Assembly (NCBI GenBank): GCA_036518955.1
Contig: DATDMG010000349.1
Location: 1-64,000, forward strand
Source of the DNA: DATDMG01 sp036518955
GTDB lineage: Bacteria > Actinomycetota > Actinomycetes > Actinomycetales > Kineosporiaceae
DNA length: 64,000 bases
Direction of reading: 5' to 3'
Shown here piece by piece: positions 8,228 through 15,958 of the stretch (positions are counted from its first letter, which is position 1; the number at the start of each line of letters is the position of its first letter). The position numbers were made by a program, and so were the translations under genes. The notes beneath the pieces were generated by a model. It was given only the letters and a program-made list of their open reading frames with translations, was not told where the DNA came from and ran no database searches.

Positions 8228-11200
8228 CGGCCGACCCCTTCGCCACGGCCGAGGTGCGCGAGCGGGTGCTGACGGCGTGGGCCGCCGCACCGGTCCGCTT
8301 CCGGGAGGACGCCAACGCGGAGGAAGATCACGCGCTCGGCAGCTACCGTGACCGGCTGATCGTGGAGCTGGCGCAGAACGCCGCGGACGCCGCGCAGCAG
8401 GCGGGCGTGCCGGGGCACCTGCTGCTCGCACTGCGCGAGCTGGACGGCCGAGCGGTCCTGGTCGCGGCGAACACCGGTGCCCCGCTGACCGGTGAGGGGG
8501 TGCTGGGGCTGGCCACCCTGCGCGCGTCGGCCAAGCGGGACGACGCGACGGTGGGCCGGTTCGGGGTCGGCTTCTCCGCCGTCCTCGCCGTGACCGACGA
8601 ACCGGCTGTGATCTCCCGCGCCGGCGGTGTCCGGTTCTCCGCCGCGGACACCCGTGCCCTGGTGGCCGGCGCCGCCGCCCACAGCCGCGCCCTCGCGGAC
8701 GAACTGGCCCGGCGGGACGGGCACGTGCCGGTGCTCCGGTTACCGTTCCCGGCCTACGGCATGCCGCCCGCCGGGTACGACACCGCGGTCCTGCTGCCCC
8801 TGCGGGACGCCGTCGCCGAGGACATCGTGGCCCGTCTGCTCACCGACGTCGGCGACCCGCTGCTGCTGGCGCTGCCCGCGCTGGCGGAGGTCGTCGTCGA
8901 GGTGCCGGGGGTGCCGGTGCGGTGCATCCGCGACGTCGGCACCCGGTGGCACGTGCACCGCAGGCACGGCCGGCTCGACCCGGCGCTCCTCGCCGGCCGT
9001 CCCACCGAGGAGCGGCGCCGGACGGTCTGGAGCGTCACCTGGGCCCTGCCACGGGACGACGCCGGAGCCGCCGGGCACCTGCCGGGGTTCGTCCACGCTC
9101 CGACCGTCACCGACGAGCCGCTGCCGTGGCCGGCCCTGCTCATCGCGCCGTTCCCGCTGGACACCGGGCGCCGCCACGTCGCGCCCGGGCCCGCCACCGA
9201 CGCGCTCGTCCGGCAGGCCGCCGAGGCGTACGTCGACCTGCTCCAGGAACGGGCGGCCGCGGGTGCCGGGGTCTGGTCACTGATTCCCGTCGGGCTGGCG
9301 CACGGCGCGTTGGACGGTGCGTTGCGGGAGACGCTGCGCCCGCTGCTCCCCGGCGCCCCGCTCCTGCGCGCCGCCGAGGAGCAGTGGAGCGCTGACGCCG
9401 GAGCGGGGGACCCGGCGCTGCTGCGGCCTCGGGACGCCGTCGTCCTGGAACCCCCGGCCGGTGCCGATCCGGTCGTGGTCGCCGGCCTGGCGTCCGCGGT
9501 GGCGGGGCTCGTGCTCGCGCGGCGCTCCGCCGGCCCGGCGCTGGACCTGCTCGGCATCCGCCGGGTCGCCCTCGCCGACGTGATCGAGCAACTCCCCGCA
9601 CCGCACGACCCCGCCTACTGGCGGCGGCTGTACTCGGCGCTGGCCGCGCTCGTCGCCGACCCGCTCGCCCGGGAGGCGCTCGGCGCGCTGCCGGTGCCGC
9701 TCGCCGACGGTCGCGTGGTCCGCGGGGTACGCGGGCTGGCCCTTCCCGATCCCGGCGGCGACCCGGAGGAGCAGCAGCGGCTCGGCGAGGCCTTGGCGAC
9801 CCTCGGCGTCCGGGTCGTGCACCCGGCCGCCGTCCACCCGCTGCTGGAGCAGCTGGGCGCGGTGCGGCTCGACCCGCGCGCCGCGCTCGAGCTCCCGGCG
9901 GTGCGCGCCGCCGTCCGCGCCGCCGCGGACGACGACGACCTCGGGCTGGCCGACGCCGTCCTCGAGGTGGCCGCCGCCGCGGTCGCCGCCGGCCGGCTGG
10001 CACCCGGCGACCTGCCGTGGCTCGCCGACCTGCCGTTGCCGGACGCCGAGGACGACGTCACGCCGGCGGCGCTGCTGGCGCTGCCGGGCTCGTTCGCGGC
10101 GCGCGTTCTCGACCCGGACGACATCGCGCTCGTCGAGGACGGCGTCGTCGAGCGGTGGGGTGTGGACGTGCTGGCCGCCGTCGGCGTCCTCGACGGGCCG
10201 GCGGTGCTACGGCTACCGGACGTCGTGCTGGCGGGGCCCGGCGCCGTCGCGGACGACGACGAGGACGGCCCGCGGCCCGCCGACCTGGACGGCTTCGCGG
10301 AGTGGGCGGAGGAGTCGGTCCGGTCGGCGCTGGCCGCCGTCGGGGTCGCGGATCCGGACGACGACGCCGCCGACGACACCGACGCGGTGAGCGGGCTCGA
10401 GGTGGGGCTGCCCGAGCTGGTCGCCGTGCGCGACCTCGACGCCGTGGTCGACGACGCCTGGCCGGAGCTGCTCGACCGGTTGGCCGGTGAGCCGGTGCTC
10501 CGGACCGCCCTGCTGCACCCGGCGCGCGTCGTCGTCCGCTGGATCGGCGGGGGCGGTACCGCGGACGTGCCGTCGTACACCGCCTGGTGGTTGCGCCGGG
10601 CGGTGGCCGGCGGCCCCTGGGCCGACCCCGAGGCCGAGCCGCTCTTCACCGCGCTGCTGCCGCCACCCCCGCCGCTCCTGGCGGGGATGGACCGTGAGGT
10701 CCGGCACGCCGCCGGTGCCGTGTGTTCGGCGTCCGACCTGGACGCCGCGGCCGTCGAGGCGGTCCTCGCCGGGATGGCCGACCCGGACGTCGAGATCGAC
10801 GCGCCGGGCGCGATCGTGCTCTGGCGCGACCTGGCGGTCCTGGCGGCGTCCGTGCTCGCCGACGGCACCGAGGTCGCGCCGCCGGCGTGGGTCCGGGTGC
10901 TCGACGGTCTGCGGACCCGCGTCGTCCGGGTCCGGGACGCGGTCGTCGTCGACGGCCCCGCCTGGCTGCAGCGCTCCGACCTCGGCGGGGCGGTCGTCGC
11001 CCCCGACGTCGCGGCGGCCTCCGCCCTCGCGGACCTGCTCGATGTCCCGCTCGCCGCCGAGCTCGCCCTGGGCAAGGTCGAGGAGAACGGGCAGGTCGTG
11101 CCCACCCCCGAGGCGGTGCGCGTGCTCCTTCCCGGCTGCCCGCCGACCTGGTGCGAGCACGAGGAGCTCGTCGTCGACGGCGTGGACGTCAACTGGTGGG

Positions 11201-11367
11201 TGGAGGGCCATGGTCCCGACGCGCTCGTCCATGCCAGCACGTTCGAGGGCCTGGCCAAGGGGTTGTCGTGGGCGGCGGGGGCCTGGCGCCGACGCGGTGC
11301 GGTGTCCGACGTCCTCGCCGACGCGAACGTGCTCGCGATGGCTGTGGTCGACGAGGCGTTCGGTTAG
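8224..11367 (+). CDS. Large GHKL-ATPase protein (sacsin N-terminal ATPase-like)
   Basis: A 1047-residue protein whose first about 200 residues form a GHKL (Hsp90/MutL/histidine-kinase-like) ATPase: N-box ELAQNAADAA at 49-58 (Asn52 metal ligand), NTGAPL at 83-88, and the lid GRFGVGFSAV at 111-120. This combination is what databases call the sacsin N-terminal ATPase-like domain. The remaining about 800 residues are Ala/Val/Leu/Asp-rich with no domain I recognise, except a conserved-looking C-terminus (NWWVEGHGPDALVHASTFEG). The start overlaps the DUF3027 stop by four bases. A chaperone-like or sensor role is inference. A 13-bp inverted repeat directly after the stop is a terminator candidate. 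Confidence 0.8.
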   Translation: MTADPFATAEVRERVLTAWAAAPVRFREDANAEEDHALGSYRDRLIVELAQNAADAAQQAGVPGHLLLALRELDGRAVLVAANTGAPLTGEGVLGLATLRASAKRDDATVGRFGVGFSAVLAVTDEPAVISRAGGVRFSAADTRALVAGAAAHSRALADELARRDGHVPVLRLPFPAYGMPPAGYDTAVLLPLRDAVAEDIVARLLTDVGDPLLLALPALAEVVVEVPGVPVRCIRDVGTRWHVHRRHGRLDPALLAGRPTEERRRTVWSVTWALPRDDAGAAGHLPGFVHAPTVTDEPLPWPALLIAPFPLDTGRRHVAPGPATDALVRQAAEAYVDLLQERAAAGAGVWSLIPVGLAHGALDGALRETLRPLLPGAPLLRAAEEQWSADAGAGDPALLRPRDAVVLEPPAGADPVVVAGLASAVAGLVLARRSAGPALDLLGIRRVALADVIEQLPAPHDPAYWRRLYSALAALVADPLAREALGALPVPLADGRVVRGVRGLALPDPGGDPEEQQRLGEALATLGVRVVHPAAVHPLLEQLGAVRLDPRAALELPAVRAAVRAAADDDDLGLADAVLEVAAAAVAAGRLAPGDLPWLADLPLPDAEDDVTPAALLALPGSFAARVLDPDDIALVEDGVVERWGVDVLAAVGVLDGPAVLRLPDVVLAGPGAVADDDEDGPRPADLDGFAEWAEESVRSALAAVGVADPDDDAADDTDAVSGLEVGLPELVAVRDLDAVVDDAWPELLDRLAGEPVLRTALLHPARVVVRWIGGGGTADVPSYTAWWLRRAVAGGPWADPEAEPLFTALLPPPPPLLAGMDREVRHAAGAVCSASDLDAAAVEAVLAGMADPDVEIDAPGAIVLWRDLAVLAASVLADGTEVAPPAWVRVLDGLRTRVVRVRDAVVVDGPAWLQRSDLGGAVVAPDVAAASALADLLDVPLAAELALGKVEENGQVVPTPEAVRVLLPGCPPTWCEHEELVVDGVDVNWWVEGHGPDALVHASTFEGLAKGLSWAAGAWRRRGAVSDVLADANVLAMAVVDEAFG

Positions 11368-11417
11368 GCGGGTCCGGTGAACCGGCGTGCGGCCCGCGTT
11401 CGGATCACCGGACCCGC
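11368..11417. terminator. Bidirectional terminator candidate
   Basis: GCGGGTCCGGTGA (11368-11380) is perfectly inverted at 11405-11417 (TCACCGGACCCGC) with a 24-base loop. It begins right after the GHKL ATPase stop and precedes the oppositely oriented DUF2530 gene, as expected for a U-less actinobacterial terminator shared by convergent genes. Confidence 0.65.
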
Positions 11418-11437
11418 CCTGGTGTTCGGACGACGGG

Positions 11438-11725
11438 CTAGGCCCCGGGCCCCTGCCGCGGGCCGGGCCCGGCCCGGCCGGCGCGCCGCACCTGCTGCTC
11501 CCGGCGCTCGAGGTACCGCAGGCCGAGGGCGCCGAGAGCGATCCCCGCGGGCGGCGTCCAGATCCACCAGTCGCGGCCCGCCTCGTGCAGCGGGCCGTGC
11601 AGCAGCAGGGCCGCCAACCACAGCACGGCCCAGATGCCCGTCCCGACCAACACCGTCGCACGGTCGTTCGTGGCCAGCGGGGCCGGGTCCGGGCGGCGAT
11701 CCCGTGATCGCAGGTACAGCCGCAC
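11438..11725 (-). CDS. DUF2530 family small membrane protein
   Basis: A 95-residue protein with two hydrophobic segments (ATVLVGTGIWAVLWLAALLL and WWIWTPPAGIALGALGLRYL) separated by HGPLHEAGRD, followed by a basic tail. This matches actinobacterial DUF2530 (mycobacterial Rv0879c-like). The start is a GTG at 11725 without a clear Shine-Dalgarno. Function unknown; likely an inner-membrane protein. Its presence here continues the cspB/MFS/DUF3027 neighbourhood known from mycobacteria. Confidence 0.75.
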   Translation of the reverse strand: MRLYLRSRDRRPDPAPLATNDRATVLVGTGIWAVLWLAALLLHGPLHEAGRDWWIWTPPAGIALGALGLRYLERREQQVRRAGRAGPGPRQGPGA

Positions 11726-11758
11726 ACCCGGAGCTTACCCAGCCCGGCGCCGACCGGG

Positions 11759-13108
11759 TCACCCCGGTGGTACGGCGAACTCGACCCGGCGGTTGAGGGC
11801 GCGGTTCGCGGCCGAGCTGTTCGGCACCTTCGGCCGCTCCTCGCTGTACCCGGCGGTGTGCAGCCTCGCCGCGAGGACGCCGCGCGCCACCAGCGCGCTC
11901 CGGACGGTCTGCGCGCGGGCCCGGCTGAGTTCGAGGTTCACGTCCCAGTCGCCGACGTCGTCCGTGAAGCCGTCGATCCGGAGCGACACCGAGGGGTTGG
12001 CCGCGAGGACCACCGCCGCCTTGGTCACGATGATTCTTCCGACCGGCGTCAACACCGCGCTGCCGGTCGGGAAGGTGATCTCCGGCAGCTCGGCCAGCTC
12101 TCGTCGGACGATGGCGACCCCATCCGGCTGACCGGCCCCGCCAGGCGTCGCCGGCACGGCCGAGGGCTCCGGGACGGCCGAGGGCTCCGGGACGGCGGAC
12201 GGGGCGGTCGTACTCGCCGGGGTGGTCGTGCCGGTGCTCGCGCTCGGCCCGGCGGTCGGGCTTCCGGACGTCCCCGGCTGCACGCTGAGCTTGTTGGTCA
12301 CCGTGGCCTGGTCGCCGGTCACGCGCCCGGCGGCGTCGACCGCATCGGAGGCGACCGACGCGTCCGGGACACTGCCGGAGAGGGTCACCGCTCCCCTGGA
12401 GAGGTCCACGGTCACCGCCGACCGGGTGCCGAGCGCGGCGAGCAACCCGCCCAGCCCCGCCACGCCGACGTCCGACGACGACGCATCGACGGTGATCCGG
12501 TCCGCCACGTTCCCCGCGCCGAACACCTGTGTCGCCGCGGCGACGAGTGCCTGGTGCGCCGCCTCGGAGCCCACCGTCCCGGTGAGTGTCACCGTCCCGG
12601 TGGCGGTCACCGCGCGCAGGGTCGGGGATGCCGCTGCCGGCGGCGACACCGGGTAGTGCAGGTCCGCCGACGCTACCCGGACGCCGTCCAGCTGTCGCAC
12701 GGTCCGCACGGCCTCGTCGATGCCCGCCGCCGAGGAGACGGTGCCGGTGAGCCGGCCGTCCCGACCGTTGAACTCCACGGCGACGCCGGGCAGACCCGCG
12801 GCCCGGAGTGCGGTGAGGGAACGGCCGCGCAGATCCGACTCAAGGTGGTGGCGCAGCGGAACCAGCTGGCCCGCGCCGATCGCCGCCAGGCCGACAGCGC
12901 CGATGATCAGCGGGGTGGCGCCCCGGCGGGTGCGCTCCCAGTAGCAGCCGTCGAGGGGACCGGCGGCCGGCGGCTCCGGCGTGCCGGACCCACCGAGGCT
13001 CGGCGGCACGGCGGCGTGCGGGCCGCCTGGTCCGGACGCCGTGGTGCCCGTGGCTGTCGGGTCGGTGCTGGCGGACGGCACGGGTCGCGCCGCGGGACGG
13101 TCGGTCAT
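11759..13108 (-). CDS. BON-repeat plus OmpA-domain membrane protein (ArfA/OmpATb-like)
   Basis: About 449 residues. After a Pro/Thr-rich cytoplasmic N-terminus there is one transmembrane helix (PLIIGAVGLAAIGAGQLVPL), then two or three BON-like modules (GRDGRLTGTVSSAAGIDEAV, GTVTLTGTVGSEAAHQALV, GAVTLSGSVPDASVASDAV), a Thr/Ser/Pro linker with the repeat PSAVPEPSAVPE, and a C-terminal OmpA-like peptidoglycan-binding domain (RIDGFTDDVGDWDVNLELSR, ending NRALNRRVEFAVPPG). This order is that of M. tuberculosis ArfA (Rv0899). The ATG at 13108 overlaps the upstream stop by one base and has GGAGG six bases upstream of it. Likely a cell-envelope anchor linking membrane to peptidoglycan. Confidence 0.85.
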   Translation of the reverse strand: MTDRPAARPVPSASTDPTATGTTASGPGGPHAAVPPSLGGSGTPEPPAAGPLDGCYWERTRRGATPLIIGAVGLAAIGAGQLVPLRHHLESDLRGRSLTALRAAGLPGVAVEFNGRDGRLTGTVSSAAGIDEAVRTVRQLDGVRVASADLHYPVSPPAAASPTLRAVTATGTVTLTGTVGSEAAHQALVAAATQVFGAGNVADRITVDASSSDVGVAGLGGLLAALGTRSAVTVDLSRGAVTLSGSVPDASVASDAVDAAGRVTGDQATVTNKLSVQPGTSGSPTAGPSASTGTTTPASTTAPSAVPEPSAVPEPSAVPATPGGAGQPDGVAIVRRELAELPEITFPTGSAVLTPVGRIIVTKAAVVLAANPSVSLRIDGFTDDVGDWDVNLELSRARAQTVRSALVARGVLAARLHTAGYSEERPKVPNSSAANRALNRRVEFAVPPG

Positions 13109-14160
13109 CACTTGCCTCCCGAGGCGTCGCGGCCGGTGACGAGTGCCTCCGCGAGCGCGGTGAACGCGGCCTCGTCGCCGTTCGCCAGCAGCTCGGCCTG
13201 CCGGCTCCAGGTCGGCAGGCTCGGGGCGAAGCGCAGCCCGGCCTGCTCCAAGGCGGCCTGCAGGGTGGCGATGTCCGCCTGCGCGAGCTGCCGGAACGTC
13301 ACGATTCCCGCATCTCGCAGGGCGATGCCGATGCGGGGCCCGATGCCCTCGACGCGCTCCAGGTCGTCGGCCGGGTCGGGCTCGGGCGGGTAGAGGTCCG
13401 GCGTGCCGTCCGTCCCGCTGGGCGCGGCCTGGCCCGCATCGACCGGCTCATCGCCGGGGATCGCTCCGGTGCTCTCCACCGCGGCGAGGAACGGGGCGAC
13501 CTGCTCGGGCCGGGGATCCGTCGGTTCCAGGGTGACGCCGTCCGCCGCGCGCCCGCCCGCACCCGCGACGGCGGCCCGGTCCGCACCCGCGACGGCGCCC
13601 CGGTCCGCACCCGTGACGGCGGCGTGCAGGGCCGCGCTCAGCCGGGCGATCTCGGCGTCCCGGTCACCCAGCTCGGCCGCGTGGTCGGCGAGCCGGCCGT
13701 CGAGGGAGGCGATCTCGTTCGCGTGGGTGGTGGCCAGGGCCTCCGCCTTCTCCACGAGCGCCGCGAGCCGGTCGATCTCGGCGTCGCGGGTGCCGAGTTC
13801 GACGGCCCGGACACCCAGCTGGGTGTCCCGCACCTGCAACTGGCCCCTCAGCTCCGCGATCTGCTCGTCCTTGAGGGACAGTTCCCGTTCGTGCAGCGCC
13901 GCGAGCTCCAGGGTGTCACCGGAGACCAGGGTGCTGAGCCGGGCGATCTCGACGTCCTTCTCGGTGACCGCGTGTCGGCCCCGGTCGAGCTCCTGCCGCA
14001 TGCTCGCCAGCGTGACTTCGTGCCGGGCCGCGACCGCCGCGAGCGCATCAGACTCGGTGAATTGCACCTTTCGGCGTCGCCACCACATCCAGCCGACCAG
14101 GACGCCCAGCAGGAATGCCAGAACGAGCATTGGCAACGACTGGACGGCGAACCAGACCAC
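13108..14160 (-). CDS. Membrane-anchored coiled-coil protein with C-terminal helix-hairpin-helix-like domain
   Basis: About 350 residues: an N-terminal transmembrane helix (LPMLVLAFLLGVLVGWMWW), a heptad-rich region of about 150 residues with repeated RDAEIxRLxAL-type units (DAEIDRLAALVEKAEAL, DRDAEIARLSAAL), an Asp/Pro-rich linker, and a C-terminal segment DDLERVEGIGPRIGIALRDA resembling the helix-hairpin-helix/DUF4332 fold. The GTG at 14160 has GGAGG five bases upstream. It is the first gene of a two-gene operon with the BON/OmpA gene (one-base overlap), suggesting an envelope or chromosome-to-envelope tether; that is inference. Length of the coiled coil may vary by duplication of the EIxRL unit. 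Confidence 0.7.
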   Translation of the reverse strand: MVWFAVQSLPMLVLAFLLGVLVGWMWWRRRKVQFTESDALAAVAARHEVTLASMRQELDRGRHAVTEKDVEIARLSTLVSGDTLELAALHERELSLKDEQIAELRGQLQVRDTQLGVRAVELGTRDAEIDRLAALVEKAEALATTHANEIASLDGRLADHAAELGDRDAEIARLSAALHAAVTGADRGAVAGADRAAVAGAGGRAADGVTLEPTDPRPEQVAPFLAAVESTGAIPGDEPVDAGQAAPSGTDGTPDLYPPEPDPADDLERVEGIGPRIGIALRDAGIVTFRQLAQADIATLQAALEQAGLRFAPSLPTWSRQAELLANGDEAAFTALAEALVTGRDASGGK

Positions 14161-14491
14161 GAGTTCCTCCACGAGGGTACGGCACCTGACGGGCCTGCCT
14201 GCGAAGCATGCCAGGTGGCCGGGCGGTGCACGGGCGATCTGGTGAATCTTGATGGTCTCGTCACGCTGAGCGGCGATGGTCCGGATTCGCGTGCATCGCG
14301 GCAATGGTGGGGGCGCGAATAGGCATTCTCAGCTGTCGCACGTTGGTACCCATGGCTACGCGCTGCAACGTCCGATTCCCTCGATTTGAGGGGCATCTCG
14401 ATGAGTGGCCGAGGAATGCCTTCGGTCGTTCGGTCGTTCGCTACGACACGTGAGGTCCGGACCGGACGATGGGTGCGGACGGCGTGGCGCC

Positions 14492-14520
14492 GTGTCACAG
14501 CTCGTGACGCGACCTAGCAT
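14492..14520 (+). promoter_or_regulatory. Leaderless promoter candidate for the alpha/beta-hydrolase gene
   Basis: TAGCAT (14515-14520) fits the actinobacterial -10 TANNNT, with GTGTCA 17 bases upstream as a weak -35. Exactly six bases separate it from the GTG at 14527, so transcription could begin on the start codon. A GTCAC-agctc-GTGAC dyad (14495-14509) lies in the spacer. The rest of the divergent gap 14161-14526 shows nothing else. Confidence 0.5.
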
Positions 14521-14526
14521 CGACCC

Positions 14527-15381
14527 GTGCTCCTCCCCGCCGCGCGTCACGAGGTGTCGTTCTGGCATGGCCAGGACCGGCTGTGCGGCGACCTCCGGGT
14601 GCCCGTCACCTCGGGCCGCCACCCCGTCGTCCTCCTCGTCCGGGACCCGGATGAGGCCCAACGCGATTACTCTCCGTGGCTTGATGATCTTGCTGTGGCC
14701 GGAATCGCGAGCTTCACCTGGGATCGCCCCAGCTTTCTCCCCGAGGCATCCCGGGGGGCCAGATCGGTCGGTCGGCACGCCCGTGAAGTACTGTCCGCGG
14801 TCGATCGGCTCCGTTTCGTCCCTGATCTCGATCCCGCTGCCGTGGCTCTGCTCGGCTGGGGAAGAGGTGGCTGGGCCGCGGCGCAGGCGACTACTTACAG
14901 CAATGACGTGCGAGCGCTCGTCCTCGCCTCCCCGCTGGTGGCCCGCCCGGGCCCGGACGGTGTCGAGCACGACCTTCGCCCGACGCTCTCGGCGGTCACG
15001 GTTCCGGTGCTGGCGCTGTTCGGCGAGCGGGATCCGCTGCTGGAGCCGCGGGAGAGTGTGCGTACGGTCCGGGCGACCTTGCGCGACGCGGGGCACGTCG
15101 ACCACGAGGTGGCCGTCGTCCGGGGGGCGGATCATGGGCTCCGGGTCCGCGCTCCGCACGGTCTCGGCGCCATGGTCGGCGGGTTCCACCGCTTCGGGGA
15201 CTGGCCGGCGGCCCTCACCGACCTCCTGGTCAGGTGGCTCGACCGGCGATTGCGGCCGCAGGAGATCCCGACCTACGCCCCTCCGCTCCGGGCGCCACAG
15301 GTCCGGTTCCCGGCACGGACCCGGATCCCGTTGCCCGCTCCTGTCCCGGTCCGTCAGGTCCGGCGCCGCGTCCCGCTCTAG
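14527..15381 (+). CDS. Alpha/beta-hydrolase-fold protein lacking the serine nucleophile
   Basis: A 284-residue protein with the alpha/beta-hydrolase layout: N-terminal strands (HPVVLLVRDPDE), the nucleophile elbow region, then the acid strand VLALFGERDPLL (Asp169) and a C-terminal His203 in GADHGLR. The elbow reads LLGWGRGGW, so the normal Gly-X-Ser-X-Gly has Gly112 where serine should be. It may therefore be a non-catalytic member or use another chemistry. It ends in a Pro/Arg-rich tail. No Shine-Dalgarno is visible; a TANNNT box six bases upstream suggests a leaderless mRNA. It is followed by the MarR/MFS pair after 118 bases. Confidence 0.7.
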   Translation: MLLPAARHEVSFWHGQDRLCGDLRVPVTSGRHPVVLLVRDPDEAQRDYSPWLDDLAVAGIASFTWDRPSFLPEASRGARSVGRHAREVLSAVDRLRFVPDLDPAAVALLGWGRGGWAAAQATTYSNDVRALVLASPLVARPGPDGVEHDLRPTLSAVTVPVLALFGERDPLLEPRESVRTVRATLRDAGHVDHEVAVVRGADHGLRVRAPHGLGAMVGGFHRFGDWPAALTDLLVRWLDRRLRPQEIPTYAPPLRAPQVRFPARTRIPLPAPVPVRQVRRRVPL

Positions 15382-15483
15382 CCGGTAACCCCCGCCGTGC
15401 CGGGTGCCGCGCCGGCGACCCTCGCGGGTGCCGGTCGCTGCATGATCACGACTCTGGTGCGGGGAACAGCGCTGAGGGGCGTA

Positions 15484-15504
15484 GTCGTTAGCTTGGCTAA
15501 TGAC
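15484..15504 (+). promoter_or_regulatory. Near-perfect 21-bp palindrome, MarR operator candidate
   Basis: Two 9-base arms (15484-15492 and 15496-15504) around TTG match at eight of nine positions; the core TTAGC-ttg-GCTAA is perfect. It covers the ATG of the MarR gene at 15500 and overlaps TAGCTT (15489-15494), a TANNNT-type -10 five bases from the ATG. Binding here would block both the promoter and the start, fitting autorepression of the marR-MFS operon. Confidence 0.65.
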
Positions 15505-15958
15505 TGACCGAACAGTGCCTCCCCCCGCGTCCGACGATCCGACCGTGCCGGCGCTGGCCGCCGAGTTGCGTGTCGCCCTGCTGCGCGCCGCCCGCCGGCT
15601 GCGGGCCGAGCGGTCCGATCAGGAGGTGTCCGCGGGGCAGTATTCCGTGCTGGCCTTCCTGGACCGGGCCGGCGAGGCGACGCCGGGGGTCATCGCCGAC
15701 GTCGAGCGCGTGCGCCCGCCGTCCATGACCAGAACCCTGGCCGCTCTGGAGGCGCTCGCCCTGATCGAGCGGGTCGGGCACCCGGACGACGGTCGGCAGG
15801 TGCTGGTGCGCCTCACCGACGCCGGCCAGGAGATCGTCCGCGCCACGAGCTCCCGGCGGGACGCCTGGCTGGCTCGCCGGCTCGCCGTCCTCGACCCGGC
15901 TGAGCGCGAGGTGCTCGCCGCCGCCGCCGACGTGTTGAGGAGGATCGCCGACTCGTGA
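15500..15958 (+). CDS. MarR family transcriptional regulator
   Basis: A 152-residue winged-helix repressor: GQYSVLAFLDRAGEATPGVI, then the recognition region RPPSMTRTLAALEALALIER and wing HPDDGRQVLVRLTDAG. MarR proteins are cytoplasmic dimers that usually repress an adjacent efflux gene and are released by a small ligand. Here the next gene is an MFS transporter whose GTG start overlaps the marR stop by four bases (GTGA at 15955-15958), and a palindrome sits on the marR start codon. Together these indicate a self-repressed regulator/exporter operon. The inducer is unknown. Confidence 0.88.
   Translation: MTDRTVPPPASDDPTVPALAAELRVALLRAARRLRAERSDQEVSAGQYSVLAFLDRAGEATPGVIADVERVRPPSMTRTLAALEALALIERVGHPDDGRQVLVRLTDAGQEIVRATSSRRDAWLARRLAVLDPAEREVLAAAADVLRRIADS

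Noticed and set aside
9615..11258. 547-codon minus-strand frame opposite the GHKL ATPase
   Set aside because: Ser/Thr/Ala-only composition is the complement of a GC-rich coding strand; the plus-strand protein has clear GHKL motifs.
15488..15500. IdeR iron box
   Set aside because: TTAGC-ttg-GCTAA resembles half of the iron box, but the spacing and outer arms differ and the adjacent gene is a marR; MarR operator fits better.
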